Position numbers and translations under genes: made by a program
Shown here: piece by piece, positions 25,289 to 42,396 of the stretch
Position numbering within the stretch: the first letter of the stretch is position 1
Layout: each line of letters begins with the position of its first letter
DNA from: Bradysia coprophila
Lineage: Eukaryota; Arthropoda; Insecta; Diptera; Sciaridae
NCBI RefSeq assembly: GCF_014529535.1
Contig: NW_023503339.1
Span: 806,001-870,000 of the forward strand
Direction of reading: 5' to 3'
DNA length: 64,000 nt
Notes under the pieces: generated by a model
Told to the model about the DNA's origin: nothing
The model's database searches: none
Seen by the model: only the letters and a program-made list of their open reading frames with translations

Positions 25289-26374
25289 TAATGCTTTAAT
25301 GCAACTAGAAGAATAATTCCATTCAAGGTGTTATATACAAAGGAAAAATGAAAAAATCATTCAATTTTTGAAGGTCGGTTAACCGGTAAATGACGAAAAA
25401 ATTTCCCGGGAAATGGTAAACCGGTTTTTCCCGGTTTTTAATTTCCCGGTTACATTCCCTAGCTCCGTCTGAATTCAAAATTAAAATAATTTTCGAGGTA
25501 TTAGGTCATCCAGATAAGAGGTAATCAGTTCATATTCAGGATTCAGGTGAAAATATTTAACGACCTGACCTGATATTTTCAGGTTGACCTGAGCCGATAG
25601 TAACCATTACTACGAAGCATGAAAATCAAAAGTCCCAATTAATTAAATCACGATTATTATTCATTACCGCTGTGCTTTGAGAGTGCAAATCCTTACGTAA
25701 TGGTTTGGATAATATTATTTTGTCTACACACTCAAGCAATACTCACATTGTTTGCCTTTGAAGGAGTGAAGATGAATATTGTAATATCCCCAGAACGAAA
25801 TATTTCCGCGTTAAGGTAGGGAATTCCATCCAATAATCGAGTTATCTCTACTTTTCGGTGTTTATTCTACTTAAATCACAGCGATCTGTCTTTTTAATAA
25901 TCTGACTTAATTTTGAGAGAAGTCGAACAGTGTCACACCAAGCTACTTTATGGAGAATAGGACATTCTTTACCTGTGTCGATTGTATTTATCATGTCTCT
26001 TGGGGTACAGCGATCTCAAGCTTTTTTGATTTTTTTTCCATTGACCTAATCCATGCAATTGACTTTAATTTCCACCTGATTATAAAGCAATGATGTTGCA
26101 GGCAATTCGTTTTACAGTGAAGTTTTCTCACCCTATCGCAACTCAATCTGGATGTTTTGTCGAATTTCTTTGAATTTTGTTTAAACGACTGTCGAAGAGA
26201 TATCCAAAACACAACGCCATTCAGAAATAAGTAAGTTTATTTACACACGCAGTCTAAAGTATACAACAAAATTGCTCATATCACGAAAACATAATTCAAA
26301 ATAAATTACAGAAAAGCGCAGAGATTTTTCGCTCGAAATGTTCAATAGAAATTAAAAAGAAAATGAAAAACAAT

Positions 26375-32721
<6,347 letters not shown>

Positions 32722-33716
32722 TTTGTTTTTTGATACAATGTTGACATTTCGCTTTTGACATATATGTAATTGCATGCTCGACGATATACACACGCACACA
32801 AACAGACACACACGACACACACACAAACACAAATCCAGTGAGACGAGTGAGACCAGTGAGACTAAACACGTGCAGTGATGACAACATTGTGAAAACTTGA
32901 ATAATTTGGCGCGTATTTCAAAAAATAATTTCGAGTTAGATTTTTCGCTAGTTTCATTTCTGTGTCCGCATTTCGTGTGAAGTTTTTTTCAGTAAATTCC
33001 TATATTTCAACTTATTCAAAGAGCGCAGTAATACTTGTCAAGTTTCAACCGAAACGAAGCATTCATGAATTCGGTTTCCCTAGCTTCAAAATTTTTTGCG
33101 CCTACCTTCACTTTTAAACCTCATTCAAAGCAGGACCGACGGAAATTATAGACAGAGAGATGATCTTGATGCAAATGTAGCCCATCCTACACTCACCTCA
33201 AAGTAGCAAGCAAGAAATTCATGACTTCGGTTGCTTTTCGTAATTTACACCAGTTCTGCTGCTCACAACATGTTACACATTGTATTCGCGTGTATGGGTT
33301 GGTTTAATATCATACTAACATATGAAACGTGTGGACTAAGAAAAACAGAGAGTTGCATGAATACTGCGAAGTATTTCGTCCCAGTTCCACATTCAGACAA
33401 CTGAAACATTTCTTATTAGGGAGAAAAATCGAATTTCCTGGCATTTCTTTATCGAATCCCAACGTTCAAAATACAAAACAGTAAAGGTTTTTCTAGTCGT
33501 TTTTTCTTGCTTTCAGCCATTGCCATTGAGAATTCTAAATTACTAACACGTTAAATTAACGTCGTTAACGTAAATTAAGTTGGAAAGCCGTCCCTAGGCT
33601 AAACCCTTGTCGATTTAAGTATTATTATTATATTATAGCCTGAGTGTGTAATTTATTCTTATAATTAATAAGTGAATCGGAATCTGACAATAAAAAACAC
33701 AAAATTGCAAGTCGAT
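32722..33716. promoter_or_regulatory. Intergenic region upstream of the GPR107-type gene, downstream of the TTI2-type gene
   Basis: About 1 kb between the GPR107-type start codon and the stop codon of the next minus-strand gene. It must contain the GPR107 promoter and 5' UTR and the 3' end of the TTI2-type transcript. A CA-rich run (ACACACGCACACAAACAGACACACACG style) lies at 32788-32830, just upstream of the start codon. I cannot assign a core promoter element with confidence. Confidence 0.4.
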
Positions 33717-35121
33717 TCACAGGATGGAACCCTTAATCACCAGCAAAGTTTCCAATCTTTTCGCAAGCCCAACATTTTTTGAATCCGAACTCACATCACC
33801 AAACTGAAAATGTTCCTGGAATGTGTTGAACAGCTGACGAATTTCAATGGCAACCAGTTCTTTCGTTTCGTACCGTCGGTAGCAATCGAGTAACGTGGGA
33901 ACGAATTTCGTGAGCATATCCAATACGGGCGATGATATGAGCGTCAACGGTATCGAAAAGATCCAAACGATGTATGTTACGTGGATGGCTTGCAAGTTAC
34001 ACGCAACGTCATAGTCGTCACCATAGAACATATTCTGATTGCTGATCAGAAGCAACATTTTCTTGACCCATTTGTAGATGATAAAACTGTCAATGTTTCT
34101 ATACTCGCTACGAAGAGCCCTCCAATCGATGTCAACCATCGATCTGCGCTCCATTCCCCCTTCGTCAAGCCATTTGTTCAGGTCGTTGACAATAGATGAA
34201 CGGTAAGGCAATGTTCCAAATTTGGCAGCAAAATGAAACAGAATCGTAGATCGGGATATGTTTCCCTCGAAGGCAATACGTTTCAGCAGATCGATCATCA
34301 GCTCGTCAACTTTATGCCAATCGGATGTGCGTTTCCACGAATCATCGAGTTCCAAGCATCTATGCAAACATTTCCACAATTTCAGACTAATTTGATGGTC
34401 TTGAATTTTCGGAATATTAGCTGAACAGGTAGCGTAGACAGCATGGTGGATGTTGGCGGAAATGAGGTCCGATTTGTTCTACAAAAAAAAAATGGGTTCA
34501 GTCAACTGCCTTGCTTTGCTAGCATAATTGTCGCACCGAGAATGCCATCAGAATATTGTACAGATCGATGCCCAATTGCTTGTATTTCGGTTCATAGTGC
34601 TCCAACAGTAACGTTCCCGTTGCCAATACGAAAAACACTTCGCTCATTTGCAACAAGCTGGTTGACCTGTAGTATAACTGACAAAACCGATGGAAGCCAA
34701 AAATTGCACCAATGTTCTTCTTCCACACATTGACTTTGATGAGCGCTTTGTAGTGCTGCAGCACCAGTTCGAGAAGGCATCGTTCATCTACAACTACACG
34801 AAACCATTTTTCGGTCAAATTTGTGATATTTTGTTGCAGCATCACTTGGTCCGTTTTGAAGGGAACATTATCAGCCGATTGTTCGCACAGTAGAATCACT
34901 AAGCTTTTACGAAAAATTTGTGTCGCTGCAGTTTTCTCGAACAGGTCGTTTTCGTATAGCTGAATTAGATCGAAGAGAAGATTAAGTTTTTCATCGAGTA
35001 TTTCTTTGAACTGTTCGAAATGTGCAGCTTCGATTTGTTGCGTATCGATGTCTGTAATCAATTCAGGCACCAGAGACAGTTGAATCAATTTATTTGCCAA
35101 TGAAATTTTGTCGGTATCCAT
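33717..35121 (-). CDS. TTI2: Probable TELO2-interacting protein 2 (TTI2) homologue
   Basis: TTI2 is part of the Tel2-Tti1-Tti2 complex that helps stabilise PIKK kinases such as mTOR, ATM and ATR. Two exons, 35121-34537 and 34478-33717, separated by a 58-bp intron, give 448 residues (human TTI2 is about 508). The join reads NILMAFS-NKSDLISANIHHAVYA in phase 0, with a weak donor (gtgcga) and a good acceptor (tttttgtag). The protein is helical and repeat-like with no enzymatic motif. Family resemblance rests mainly on the segment around HYEPKYKQLGIDLYNILMAF and the following helix, compared with TTI2/DUF2454 sequences from memory. The Met at 35121 has a better context (gcaATGg) than the in-frame Met at 35166, which would add 15 residues. 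A general ARM/HEAT protein is the alternative. Confidence 0.7.
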
Positions 35122-36295
35122 TGCTTCGATTTGTTTATGTTTTCGTATTATTGACGCGGTTGACATACACATGGGTGACATGAGAACATGACAGGACAGT
35201 GTTGTCAAACTTCCTCACTTGAGTCACTTAATGCCCTTAATGCCCTTGATGATGTTATAGTTAGTGTATTATACCAGTAGTTATACCCCAGTTACCTTTA
35301 TTTGGTGCTGCACTCGAATTCACATTACGACGTATAATACGCCAAAGAGGAAAATTCTCATTGACATTTCAGAAAAGCTTCGCAAATTGTGAGAATTCTA
35401 TACAAATTTGTTGTATACAGTGTTCAAAGAGCGTAAAAGAGAGAAAAATTAACTGGTTCCGTTGGGTGATATGTCAAAATTTGTATGTAAAAGTCCAGTT
35501 AACTAGGAAAAAACCAGTTAATTTAACTGAGATCAATGGGTGAACACTCATTTTGACATTCTCTTTGAACACTATATATGTTGTATAGGTTTCCATCGTA
35601 CGGTAAAAACGAATTTTGACAGGCCGAAAACAACCGACAGTCATCCACAGAAGCAATCGTAACCGCAACTTAAACAAATTTGTGCCTTAAAACTGCAAAG
35701 TGAGGTTGTGTTGGCTTCTCTGTGGATGACGATTGACATTTTGAACGACCTTGGAAGAAACCTATTGTAAGTAGATCACGAAGGCAGTGGTTACTAAAAT
35801 TTTCTAGTGGCGCCTCCAAGGACTTCGAAGAGAATTTTCTGTGTACTAAAAATTTACTCGAAAAACATCCACTGAACCGTTGAAATTTGGATGCCATCGT
35901 AGGTGACTTAAAATGTTCTTTGAGTAGACACAATAAAAATTGTATTTTTTCCAACCGAAACATGTTGTTCGCGTTGTTCGACAATTTTAAACTCCAACCC
36001 AACATCAACACTGCCATAATTTGCATAACGGAAGAAATTCTATTGTTCTAAAAACGTTAAGTCCGTTATGCAAATTACGGCAGAACTACTCCTAAGATTA
36101 GCAAGGGAATACACAGTAATCCAGCAATTCTGGTTCTAAAAGAGATTATTACAATTTTGTAGGTTTTCTCATAGACAACGAAAAGAACGATACTGGAAAC
36201 CATAAAAAATTCGTTTTTATTTCAATCTGGTTTTATTTGATCCCTTGTGCCTTGTGCCCATATAAAAATATTTTCTTTTACTTATTTGCCATTTT
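35122..36295. other. Intergenic region between two minus-strand genes
   Basis: It holds the promoter of the TTI2-type gene and the 3' flank of the oxidoreductase gene. TTTATT at 36215-36220 and 36232-36237 reads AATAAA on the minus strand, so these are plausible poly(A) signals. A small inverted repeat (ccataatttgcataacgg against ccgttatgcaaattacgg) lies at about 36014-36085. The open frame at 35670-36026 shows no protein-like features. Confidence 0.5.
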
Positions 36296-37451
36296 TTAAT
36301 TATTTTTAACTTCAATAACAAATTTCCCAATACCCCCTTTCCCACTATATACTTCCTGACAACCCGCTCTAACTTCCTGTAAATTTTCAAACTTAGCTAC
36401 TCTACCAACAACAGGTTTAAGCTTCCCGTCATCGATATATTGGCTAAGTCTAGCCAGATCTGATGCCTTGGGCTCCATAAACAAATAAGAATATGAAGCA
36501 CCATGACACCAGGCTCTGAACTTTGTGATCCCACCAAGAAAACCCAGAAGACCTCCAACGTGCATTGGTAGATCAGGTGTTCTTTTCTTGAGATCCGGAC
36601 CGAATGGGATACCACTGACGCTGACGATAACTGCCCCTTTTTTTAAAATCTTCAGTAAAGCTGTGGCCTGGCCCATAGTGTCAAACATAAAGTCGACCGA
36701 CCCACTCGGAATCACTCCTGCAGGATCCTCCTTTGTATAATCGATGATCTGATCAACGACATTTTTTCCAAGCAGTTCCTCAACCTTAGAAACTTTTGCG
36801 GTTGAAACAGTTGTTATGATTTTTCCAACCTTGAACACATTTTTAGCCAACTGTATTGCCATACTACTTGTGCCAGCGAGCCCACCTGGGATAAACACAG
36901 TTTTTCCTTTCAATCCACCATCAAGAGCCGCATCTGCTCGATCTAGTACTTGCAGTGAAGTGAGCGATGCAAGTGGTATCGACGCTGACTCAATGTGTGA
37001 TAGTGTTCGTGGTATTGGAAATGTTGCAGATACGGTAGATAGAGCATATTCGGCTACAGTACCATGACAATGCTCTGGAACACGTGAGAACACTTCAGTT
37101 CCGTGCTTCAGATCAGGATTCAAAGCAAGTGCTTCCGGACTTATATCAACGATTATGCCAGAAACGTCTAAGCCGATTTTGTACGGAAAACTTTTGGAAT
37201 TGTATGTTAGCAACAACGTTATTTTAACAATGGCTACAAAAAACTCACGTTTGTGGCCAAATCATTTTGGCCATTCCTGAGGCAATCTTCACATCAATTG
37301 GATTTATAGATGCAGCATTGACCTTGATGAGTACATCCTTTGGTCCACTGATTTTTGGTACTGGAAGGTCAAGAATCTGATATTCATCTGGCTTACAGTA
37401 TTTCTCGATGGATAATGACTTCATCGAGGTGGGTCGTTCTTGCTGAGTCAT
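36296..37451 (-). CDS. Zinc-independent MDR oxidoreductase (quinone-oxidoreductase-like)
   Basis: NAD(P)H-dependent reductase of the medium-chain dehydrogenase/reductase superfamily; the substrate is unknown. Two exons, 37451-37249 and 37190-36296, flank a 58-bp intron (donor gtgagt, acceptor ccaaaag) and give 365 residues. The join MIWPQ-TFPYKIGLDVSG matches the GroES-like fold of the family. The Rossmann part starts near residue 164 (GKTVFIPGGLAGTSSMAIQL), a Gly-rich loop slightly unlike the usual AGGVG. None of the structural or catalytic Cys expected in zinc alcohol dehydrogenases is present. The C-terminal part has VDFMFDTMG, YSYLFMEP and GKGGIGKFVIE. From memory, YSYLFMEP and KLKPVVGR are common in ascomycete homologues, so transfer from a fungus is possible but unproven. 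RTN4IP1 or zeta-crystallin are more distant alternatives. Confidence 0.88.
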
Positions 37452-39286
37452 GGTTCTGAAGGTAAAATTGTATTTTACTATAAATTAAATAATTTTTTGT
37501 TTTGTTTCAATCGATATTCAACTGCAGCATGTTGCATGAACTGAACATACATACGATGTATTTAATTGTGATTAAAGCTGAACACTTCCAATATGAGGTC
37601 GAAGTTTAATTTAATTGATCATTGCAGATTAAGCTAATCTGTTGAACTACAATATTTTATGTTTTCTAAAGATTTTATTTAGATACGATATAAACAGGTA
37701 ACCAAGTGTTGTGTTATCGTTCTTTGCTCATACACATACTACGCATACACTACTGAACTAATGACATTGAGTCAGGTGAGACAACATAAATTTATAATGA
37801 TGTAGTTTAATGATGAACAGGTGTTTTTACCTGTCAATTTTGCCTATACATATTATATCGTCTTTCAGAACACTATAATGTTCGCAACACGATCCTGTAG
37901 ACGCTGTCAACTAATAAAACAGTTTGAAATGTTAACGTTTTCTCAATGTTTTTGGATGGGATTTCACTTAAGCCCCTTTATACGCTTGCATTGCAAGAGT
38001 TTTGAGTATCTGTGTATCAGCTTTGGTGCAAAATTGAGATTTGGGGATAAATCTGAAATCTTATATTTTTATTTTAATATAGAGAAATTGAAAGTTTCTC
38101 GAGGGGGAAACAACAAGAGAGAATGGTGGGACCATATTTTATTTGCCATTGGAGCGAATGAAGGGAGAATATGATCGATATTATAGTTGGACAGGAGTTT
38201 CCCCCTCGAAGATTCTACACATTTTAGAAATGTTTAAAAAAAAAAACTGCGAATAGGTCTGGTGTATCAGTTCAATAGATTTCTCGGAATTTTAATTCTT
38301 AAATTCTTAAAAAAAATTTCATTTTCTAAAATTTCTCAACAATTCTTAGATTTAATAAGATTACTGAATTTTATTTACAAATTTACAGTCGGCGACTTTG
38401 AAATAAATCACTTACAATCGCTAAGCCGAACTGGTGTGCGTACGTTATTTTGCACCAGCTGGTCACATACAATTCCAAATGGGACCAGCTGGTGCAACAT
38501 AACGTATGCACACCAGTTCGGTTTAGCAATTGTATTTCATTTCAGCTGTTTTTCAGCTGATTACTCATACAAATATGGTTTTACGTCTTTTACCACGCGC
38601 ACACGTCTACATTATTCATCCGTATCAACAAGCATTAGCACCATAGAGTTACATTCGAGAGATGGCCAGTAACTCTATGATTAGCACATTTGTTTGTGTA
38701 GTGCATCAAATGAAAACATCTGAAACAAAATGCATCACTTCACTGAAATTCGCCGACTGTATATTTGAAAGACTTAAAAATTCCTTAGAATCCGATTAAG
38801 CCTTTTCCATCTACCGAAATGGTTCAAAAATCAAACACGTGACCGGCGCAACTTCATAAAGCATGAATGGCATATTCATATATTAAATATAATTTGTGAA
38901 TACGATATAGTTTCCTCTTTGACCACCACACATATTATGATATCGTCGTTTTATTGCACGAAACGAATTCCCCACCGATGAACAGGTGATAATTTAAAAT
39001 AGAATATTTGGCGCCGACTCCTTTCTAAATGCTAATTTCGACGATTTTTTTTATTAACCGAGCAAAGGAAGGCCAATCTAAGTATCCCATCAGTATAAAA
39101 TTTGTTTTTCAATATGACGGCTGACTACAATTCAATAGTGCAGTCGAATAATTGCACCGTAAATACGCTAGTTGTGTAACAACAATATTTATAAGAAATA
39201 GAAATTGAATGTTCTGAATTTTGTGGAAATATTTTGGTTTTAATAATTTCGTGAACGCTTCGAGTTTTCATTTAGCACGTCTGGAA
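37452..39286. other. Divergent intergenic region with a MITE
   Basis: The minus-strand oxidoreductase and the plus-strand carrier diverge from here, so both promoters lie inside. A 374-bp Tc1/mariner-style MITE occupies 38386-38759. The frame at 38262-38672 overlaps that element and is not a gene. I see no other coding exon. Confidence 0.55.
38386..38759. mobile_element. Tc1/mariner-style MITE with an internal 120-bp palindrome
   Basis: Ends are cagtcggcgactttg on the left and the near reverse complement (aaattcgccgactg) on the right, flanked by TA at 38384-38385 and 38760-38761. Inside, 38414-38533 is a second strong inverted repeat: about 50-bp arms, acaatcgctaagccgaactg on the left and cagttcggtttagcaattgt on the right, around an 18-bp loop. 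The nested palindrome could be another MITE that inserted here or part of the element's own structure. Confidence 0.85.
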
Positions 39287-40721
39287 ATGAATTTAGATTA
39301 TTGTCACTTTATTGCTGGCTGTTTTGGAGGTGATTCTTTTTCAATGTTTTTTATCGATTTACTCACATATCATAGCGTAGTGAATAGTCAAATGGAATAA
39401 TGTAATATTTGTTTTGCAGGTGGATTTGGGGTATTCATTGGACACCCTTTGAACACTATCAAAACATGGCAACAAGCAACAAATTCCAAAATCGGTACAT
39501 CCATTTATGAAATCATTGTTAGAAATAATGGGGTAAGAGTTTAGTCGCTTGAAACAACTTTTATGATTTTTTGGAAAAACGACAAATTTTTACTCATACA
39601 GTTAGCCCCAGTCCTATATCGAAAAGTCTTTAGTGTAATTCGTCTAATACGTCTTAACTTTAACTTACAAACAAATTACACTCCAGCTCAACGGATTCTA
39701 CAGAGGGATGACATTTCCATTGCTTACTACTGGCGCTATTAACACATTATTCTTTGGCATTTACGGCAATGAATTACGGAATCTACAAAGCAATTGCCCC
39801 ACATACAAAGAAAAGCAGGAAAAATGGGGTAGACATGTGTAAGTCGGACAGTACCTCTTGCCTTTTATAGTTTTGTATAACAATTAAACGATTTTTTTCA
39901 TCCTTTGAATAGATTATATGCAGGTTCAATAGCCGGCTTAGTTCAGTCATTCATAGCCTGTCCCACGGAACTCATAACCATTCGTTTGCAGACTAGAAAC
40001 TGTAAGATTTTCTTTTCATTCTTTCTTTCCTGAAATTTTTGAACCTGATCTTAGCAAATTGTAATTTTAAGATTATTTGGATTACAGACGAGGCCAACGA
40101 CGCGGACCGATCGCTTGTATAAAACAAATTTTCCGGAGTGACGGACTAGCTGGCTTTTACCGAGGTCTATCGCCAACACTTTGCAGGTGTGCTAATTGAT
40201 TTTTTCTCTTACAAAACGATAAACTGAATAATATTTCGCTGCATGCAGAGACGTTATACCATACGGTATATACATGCTGGTCTACGAAAAAGTGCTCAAT
40301 GTTCTGGGTGGTATGCCCACCATTCAGCGACAACGTGAACTGAATGAAATGACTGTCACCTCAAACAGATATGAACTGATTGTGACTGCATTGTCGGGTA
40401 CAATTGCGGGAGTTGTATCGTGGATTTTGGCAATACCGTTTGATGTCTTGAAAACGATAATGCAGGCCGATGCAGCGACTAAATACGATAGTATGGCCCA
40501 TTGCATCAAAGTGAATATAGAGGTATCGGTCTTTAGTGCGTGTGTGTCTAGGAGAAAGATTTAATTTCAATTCTTATGGTTTTCAGCGACATAGTTGGAC
40601 GTTCTTGTTCCGTGGCAGTTGGATGATTATATTTCGAGCTGTACCGGTCAATTGTGCTACGTTCCTTGGATATGAATATGTTCTGGGCAAATGCAGACTT
40701 TTTCACAGTCTCGATCGTTGA
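39287..40721 (+). CDS. Mitochondrial carrier, SLC25A45/47/48-like, first tandem copy
   Basis: Predicted inner-membrane solute carrier with three repeats of two helices. Exons 39287-39329, 39420-39532, 39687-39838, 39913-40001, 40093-40186, 40249-40522 and 40587-40721 give 299 residues. Repeat signatures are HPLNTIKT (Asn where Asp is usual), CPTELITIR (Thr where Lys/Arg is usual) and IPFDVLKT (canonical). The segment AVPVNCATFLGYEY near the C-terminus is the basis for placing it with SLC25A45/48, whose proposed substrates are carnitine-related or amino-acid-like; the substrate here is unknown. The fifth exon keeps frame only if the acceptor acgag at 40092 is used rather than the nearer acag at 40087; its 94-nt length and phase match the paralogue exactly. 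A poly(A) signal is at 40861-40866. Confidence 0.92.
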
Positions 40722-40962
40722 TGGAAGTGGATATGGTTGACGCACAAGAAATATGTTTGCCAAGACTTAGACACTAGTATACTTTACAACAACAAAAAAA
40801 GGAAGAGCTTAGAACAGAGGGTGGCCTAATTTTATTGCCTTATCTACACATTTAAATTTGAATAAAAAAAAGTTGGAAAAAGAAATGTGGTTTTTTGTAA
40901 GACGGCAAGCATATGACCAGTATTTCAAATCTTGTACTTCAATTGTTTTTAACATGCATTTT

Positions 40963-41072
40963 TGTAATGTATCCGGTTACAGACGGGAATAATAAGACGT
41001 GTGATTGGTAAGAGCACTCGTTTAATACTGATGTGAAATAATGCATTGAACAGAGTTGTTAGATATCCTACA
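40963..41072 (-). repeat. LTR, left copy (3' LTR in element sense)
   Basis: It is 110 bp, TG...CA, and identical by eye to 42287-42396. The adjacent purine-rich stretch (minus-strand aaggagggagtat) just inside it fits a polypurine tract. Confidence 0.93.
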
Positions 41073-41205
41073 ATACTCCCTCCTTAACAAAAAAAAATTA
41101 ATCCAAAAGAAAACTTTCCATACTAAAAAAAACTCAAAAAAATTGTAGCAAAAATCAAAAGGAAAATTTTGAAGTTAATTATTGGATTGCAAAACTTTAA
41201 TTAAT

Positions 41206-41748
41206 TTAATCCGACTGATCTTCAGTGCCCTTCGTATTGATTGACTCCTTCTTGATCGCTGTCTCAACACATGCTTCGAATGTAGCTGTCGGATCCATTT
41301 CGAAAACTTTGCTGCGTACTGGGCCTTCCAGTAGACCAACCACGAATTTGTCGCGTAGCACCATCTTGTAACAATCTTCGAATTTACAATACCGGATACT
41401 CTGCTTCAACCTTGTGGTGAATTCTACGACTGTCTCGTCTTGCTTCTGCTTTACATCAAAAAATGTCCGCCGATCATGAAAAATGGATCTGGTCGGTGTA
41501 AAACGATTTTTCATAATGCCACAAATTTCCTTGTATGTTTTCGCCTGCGGCTTGTCCGGAAAACACAAATCTGTTAATGTGTCAAATACATCCAATGACA
41601 ACGTCGATAACAACATTGCACGCTTCCGGTTATCATCCGTGACTTCGTATGCCAAAAAATGTTGATCCAACTGTGCTGCATACGTTTCCCAATTCTTGTC
41701 TGAATCGAACTCTTGCGGTAATGGGGTGAATGTTCCATTGTTCGGCAT
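41206..41748 (-). CDS. Retrotransposon Gag-like protein
   Basis: The 180-residue product resembles the retrotransposon gag domain of Ty3/gypsy elements (WETYAAQLDQHFLAYEV, then FDVKQKQDETVVEFTTRLKQ and LRDKFVVGLL). It lacks the usual CCHC zinc knuckle and stops before any protease or polymerase region, so it is either a truncated gag or the full protein of a compact element. The frame is intact, in line with the element's youth. It is element-encoded, not a host gene. Confidence 0.85.
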   Translation of the reverse strand: MPNNGTFTPLPQEFDSDKNWETYAAQLDQHFLAYEVTDDNRKRAMLLSTLSLDVFDTLTDLCFPDKPQAKTYKEICGIMKNRFTPTRSIFHDRRTFFDVKQKQDETVVEFTTRLKQSIRYCKFEDCYKMVLRDKFVVGLLEGPVRSKVFEMDPTATFEACVETAIKKESINTKGTEDQSD

Positions 41749-42286
41749 GTTGAATGCTTACGCTCGCAAACGAATGACCTTGTCGTGTCTTCCAAGTGTC
41801 CTTCGATTCCAATAATTTTTCTTTTCTCAAACTTATTTCGACCAAATGCTTGTACTCCGTGTACAACGAATGGTGATGTGTACACCCTGTACGTCGATTT
41901 ACTGACAACGACTGCAAAAAAAACTCGTCCGCCGTGGATCTGGAAATGTCTTCCTTTCTTTCAGCCGCCAGTTATCGATGAAAAAAATCGAACGCCGTGT
42001 TCGACAACTGATGACACGATGCTTCTTTGTTATGTTGTCGTTGTTCTGTTTCATACAACACAACCAAACAATAACTCAGTGGATGTTCGCTCACTTCCAC
42101 GAATTCTACACCGTATTGTCTTTGCTTTTTTTTAGACAGAAAAAAAAATCACAAAAAAAACACTTTGTACGCCGTGTACCACTGTTTGACCGATTACTTA
42201 TAGCCGAATTTCACCTTAATGTTCGCCGTGAACTGTTTTTAATAAAATTCGCTATGTCGGTTCGTTATAATAACCAACTGCGCCAC

Positions 42287-42396
42287 TGTAATGTATCCGG
42301 TTACAGACGGGAATAATAAGACGTGTGATTGGTAAGAGCACTCGTTTAATACTGATGTGAAATAATGCATTGAACAGAGTTGTTAGATATCCTACA
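42287..42396 (-). repeat. LTR, right copy (5' LTR in element sense)
   Basis: Identical to 40963-41072. Minus-strand transcription from this LTR would run into the leader and the gag frame. The sequence next to it (42272-42286) reads tggcgcagttggtta on the minus strand, a possible tRNA-Ser primer site. Confidence 0.93.

Larger units (their letters stand above)
17171..26374. other. 9.2-kb intergenic stretch with transposon relics and no recognised gene
   Basis: This follows the stop codon of the ADAM10-type gene and ends at the stop codon of the opposite-strand GPR107-type gene, so the two genes are convergent. It starts with the 3' UTR (AATAAA at 17205-17210). Much of 17900-23300 is A/T-rich low-complexity sequence. 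Recognisable items are the MITE at 19961-20084, a repetitive block at 23877-24088 and a 1.1-kb TA-flanked element at 24175-25288. Open frames of 60-125 codons show no convincing protein features. Confidence 0.6.
40963..42396 (-). mobile_element. Short gag-only LTR retrotransposon with identical 110-bp LTRs
   Basis: Identical 110-bp terminal repeats at 40963-41072 and 42287-42396 start TG and end CA. The 5-bp target duplication atttt flanks the element (40958-40962 and 42397-42401). Read on the minus strand, the sequence just inside the right LTR (tggcgcagttggtta, after one extra base) resembles a tRNA-Ser primer-binding site, and an aaggagggagtat tract next to the left LTR fits a polypurine tract. 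The only sizeable frame is a gag fragment (41206-41748). Protease, reverse transcriptase and integrase are absent, so it must have been mobilised in trans. Short LTRs with a Ser-tRNA primer recall the Mag lineage of Ty3/gypsy, a tentative placement. Identical LTRs imply a recent insertion. Confidence 0.93.

Noticed and set aside
32788-32830. Extra N-terminal residues of the GPR107 homologue encoded by the CA-rich run (MCLCVCRVCLFVCVC)
   Set aside because: This is translation of a CA microsatellite-like sequence. The Met at 32721 starts a proper signal peptide.
35670-36026. 118-codon minus-strand frame between TTI2 and the oxidoreductase
   Set aside because: No protein-like features, no homology and no splice context.
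38262-38672. 136-codon plus-strand open frame
   Set aside because: It overlaps the TA-flanked MITE and its palindrome; not a gene.
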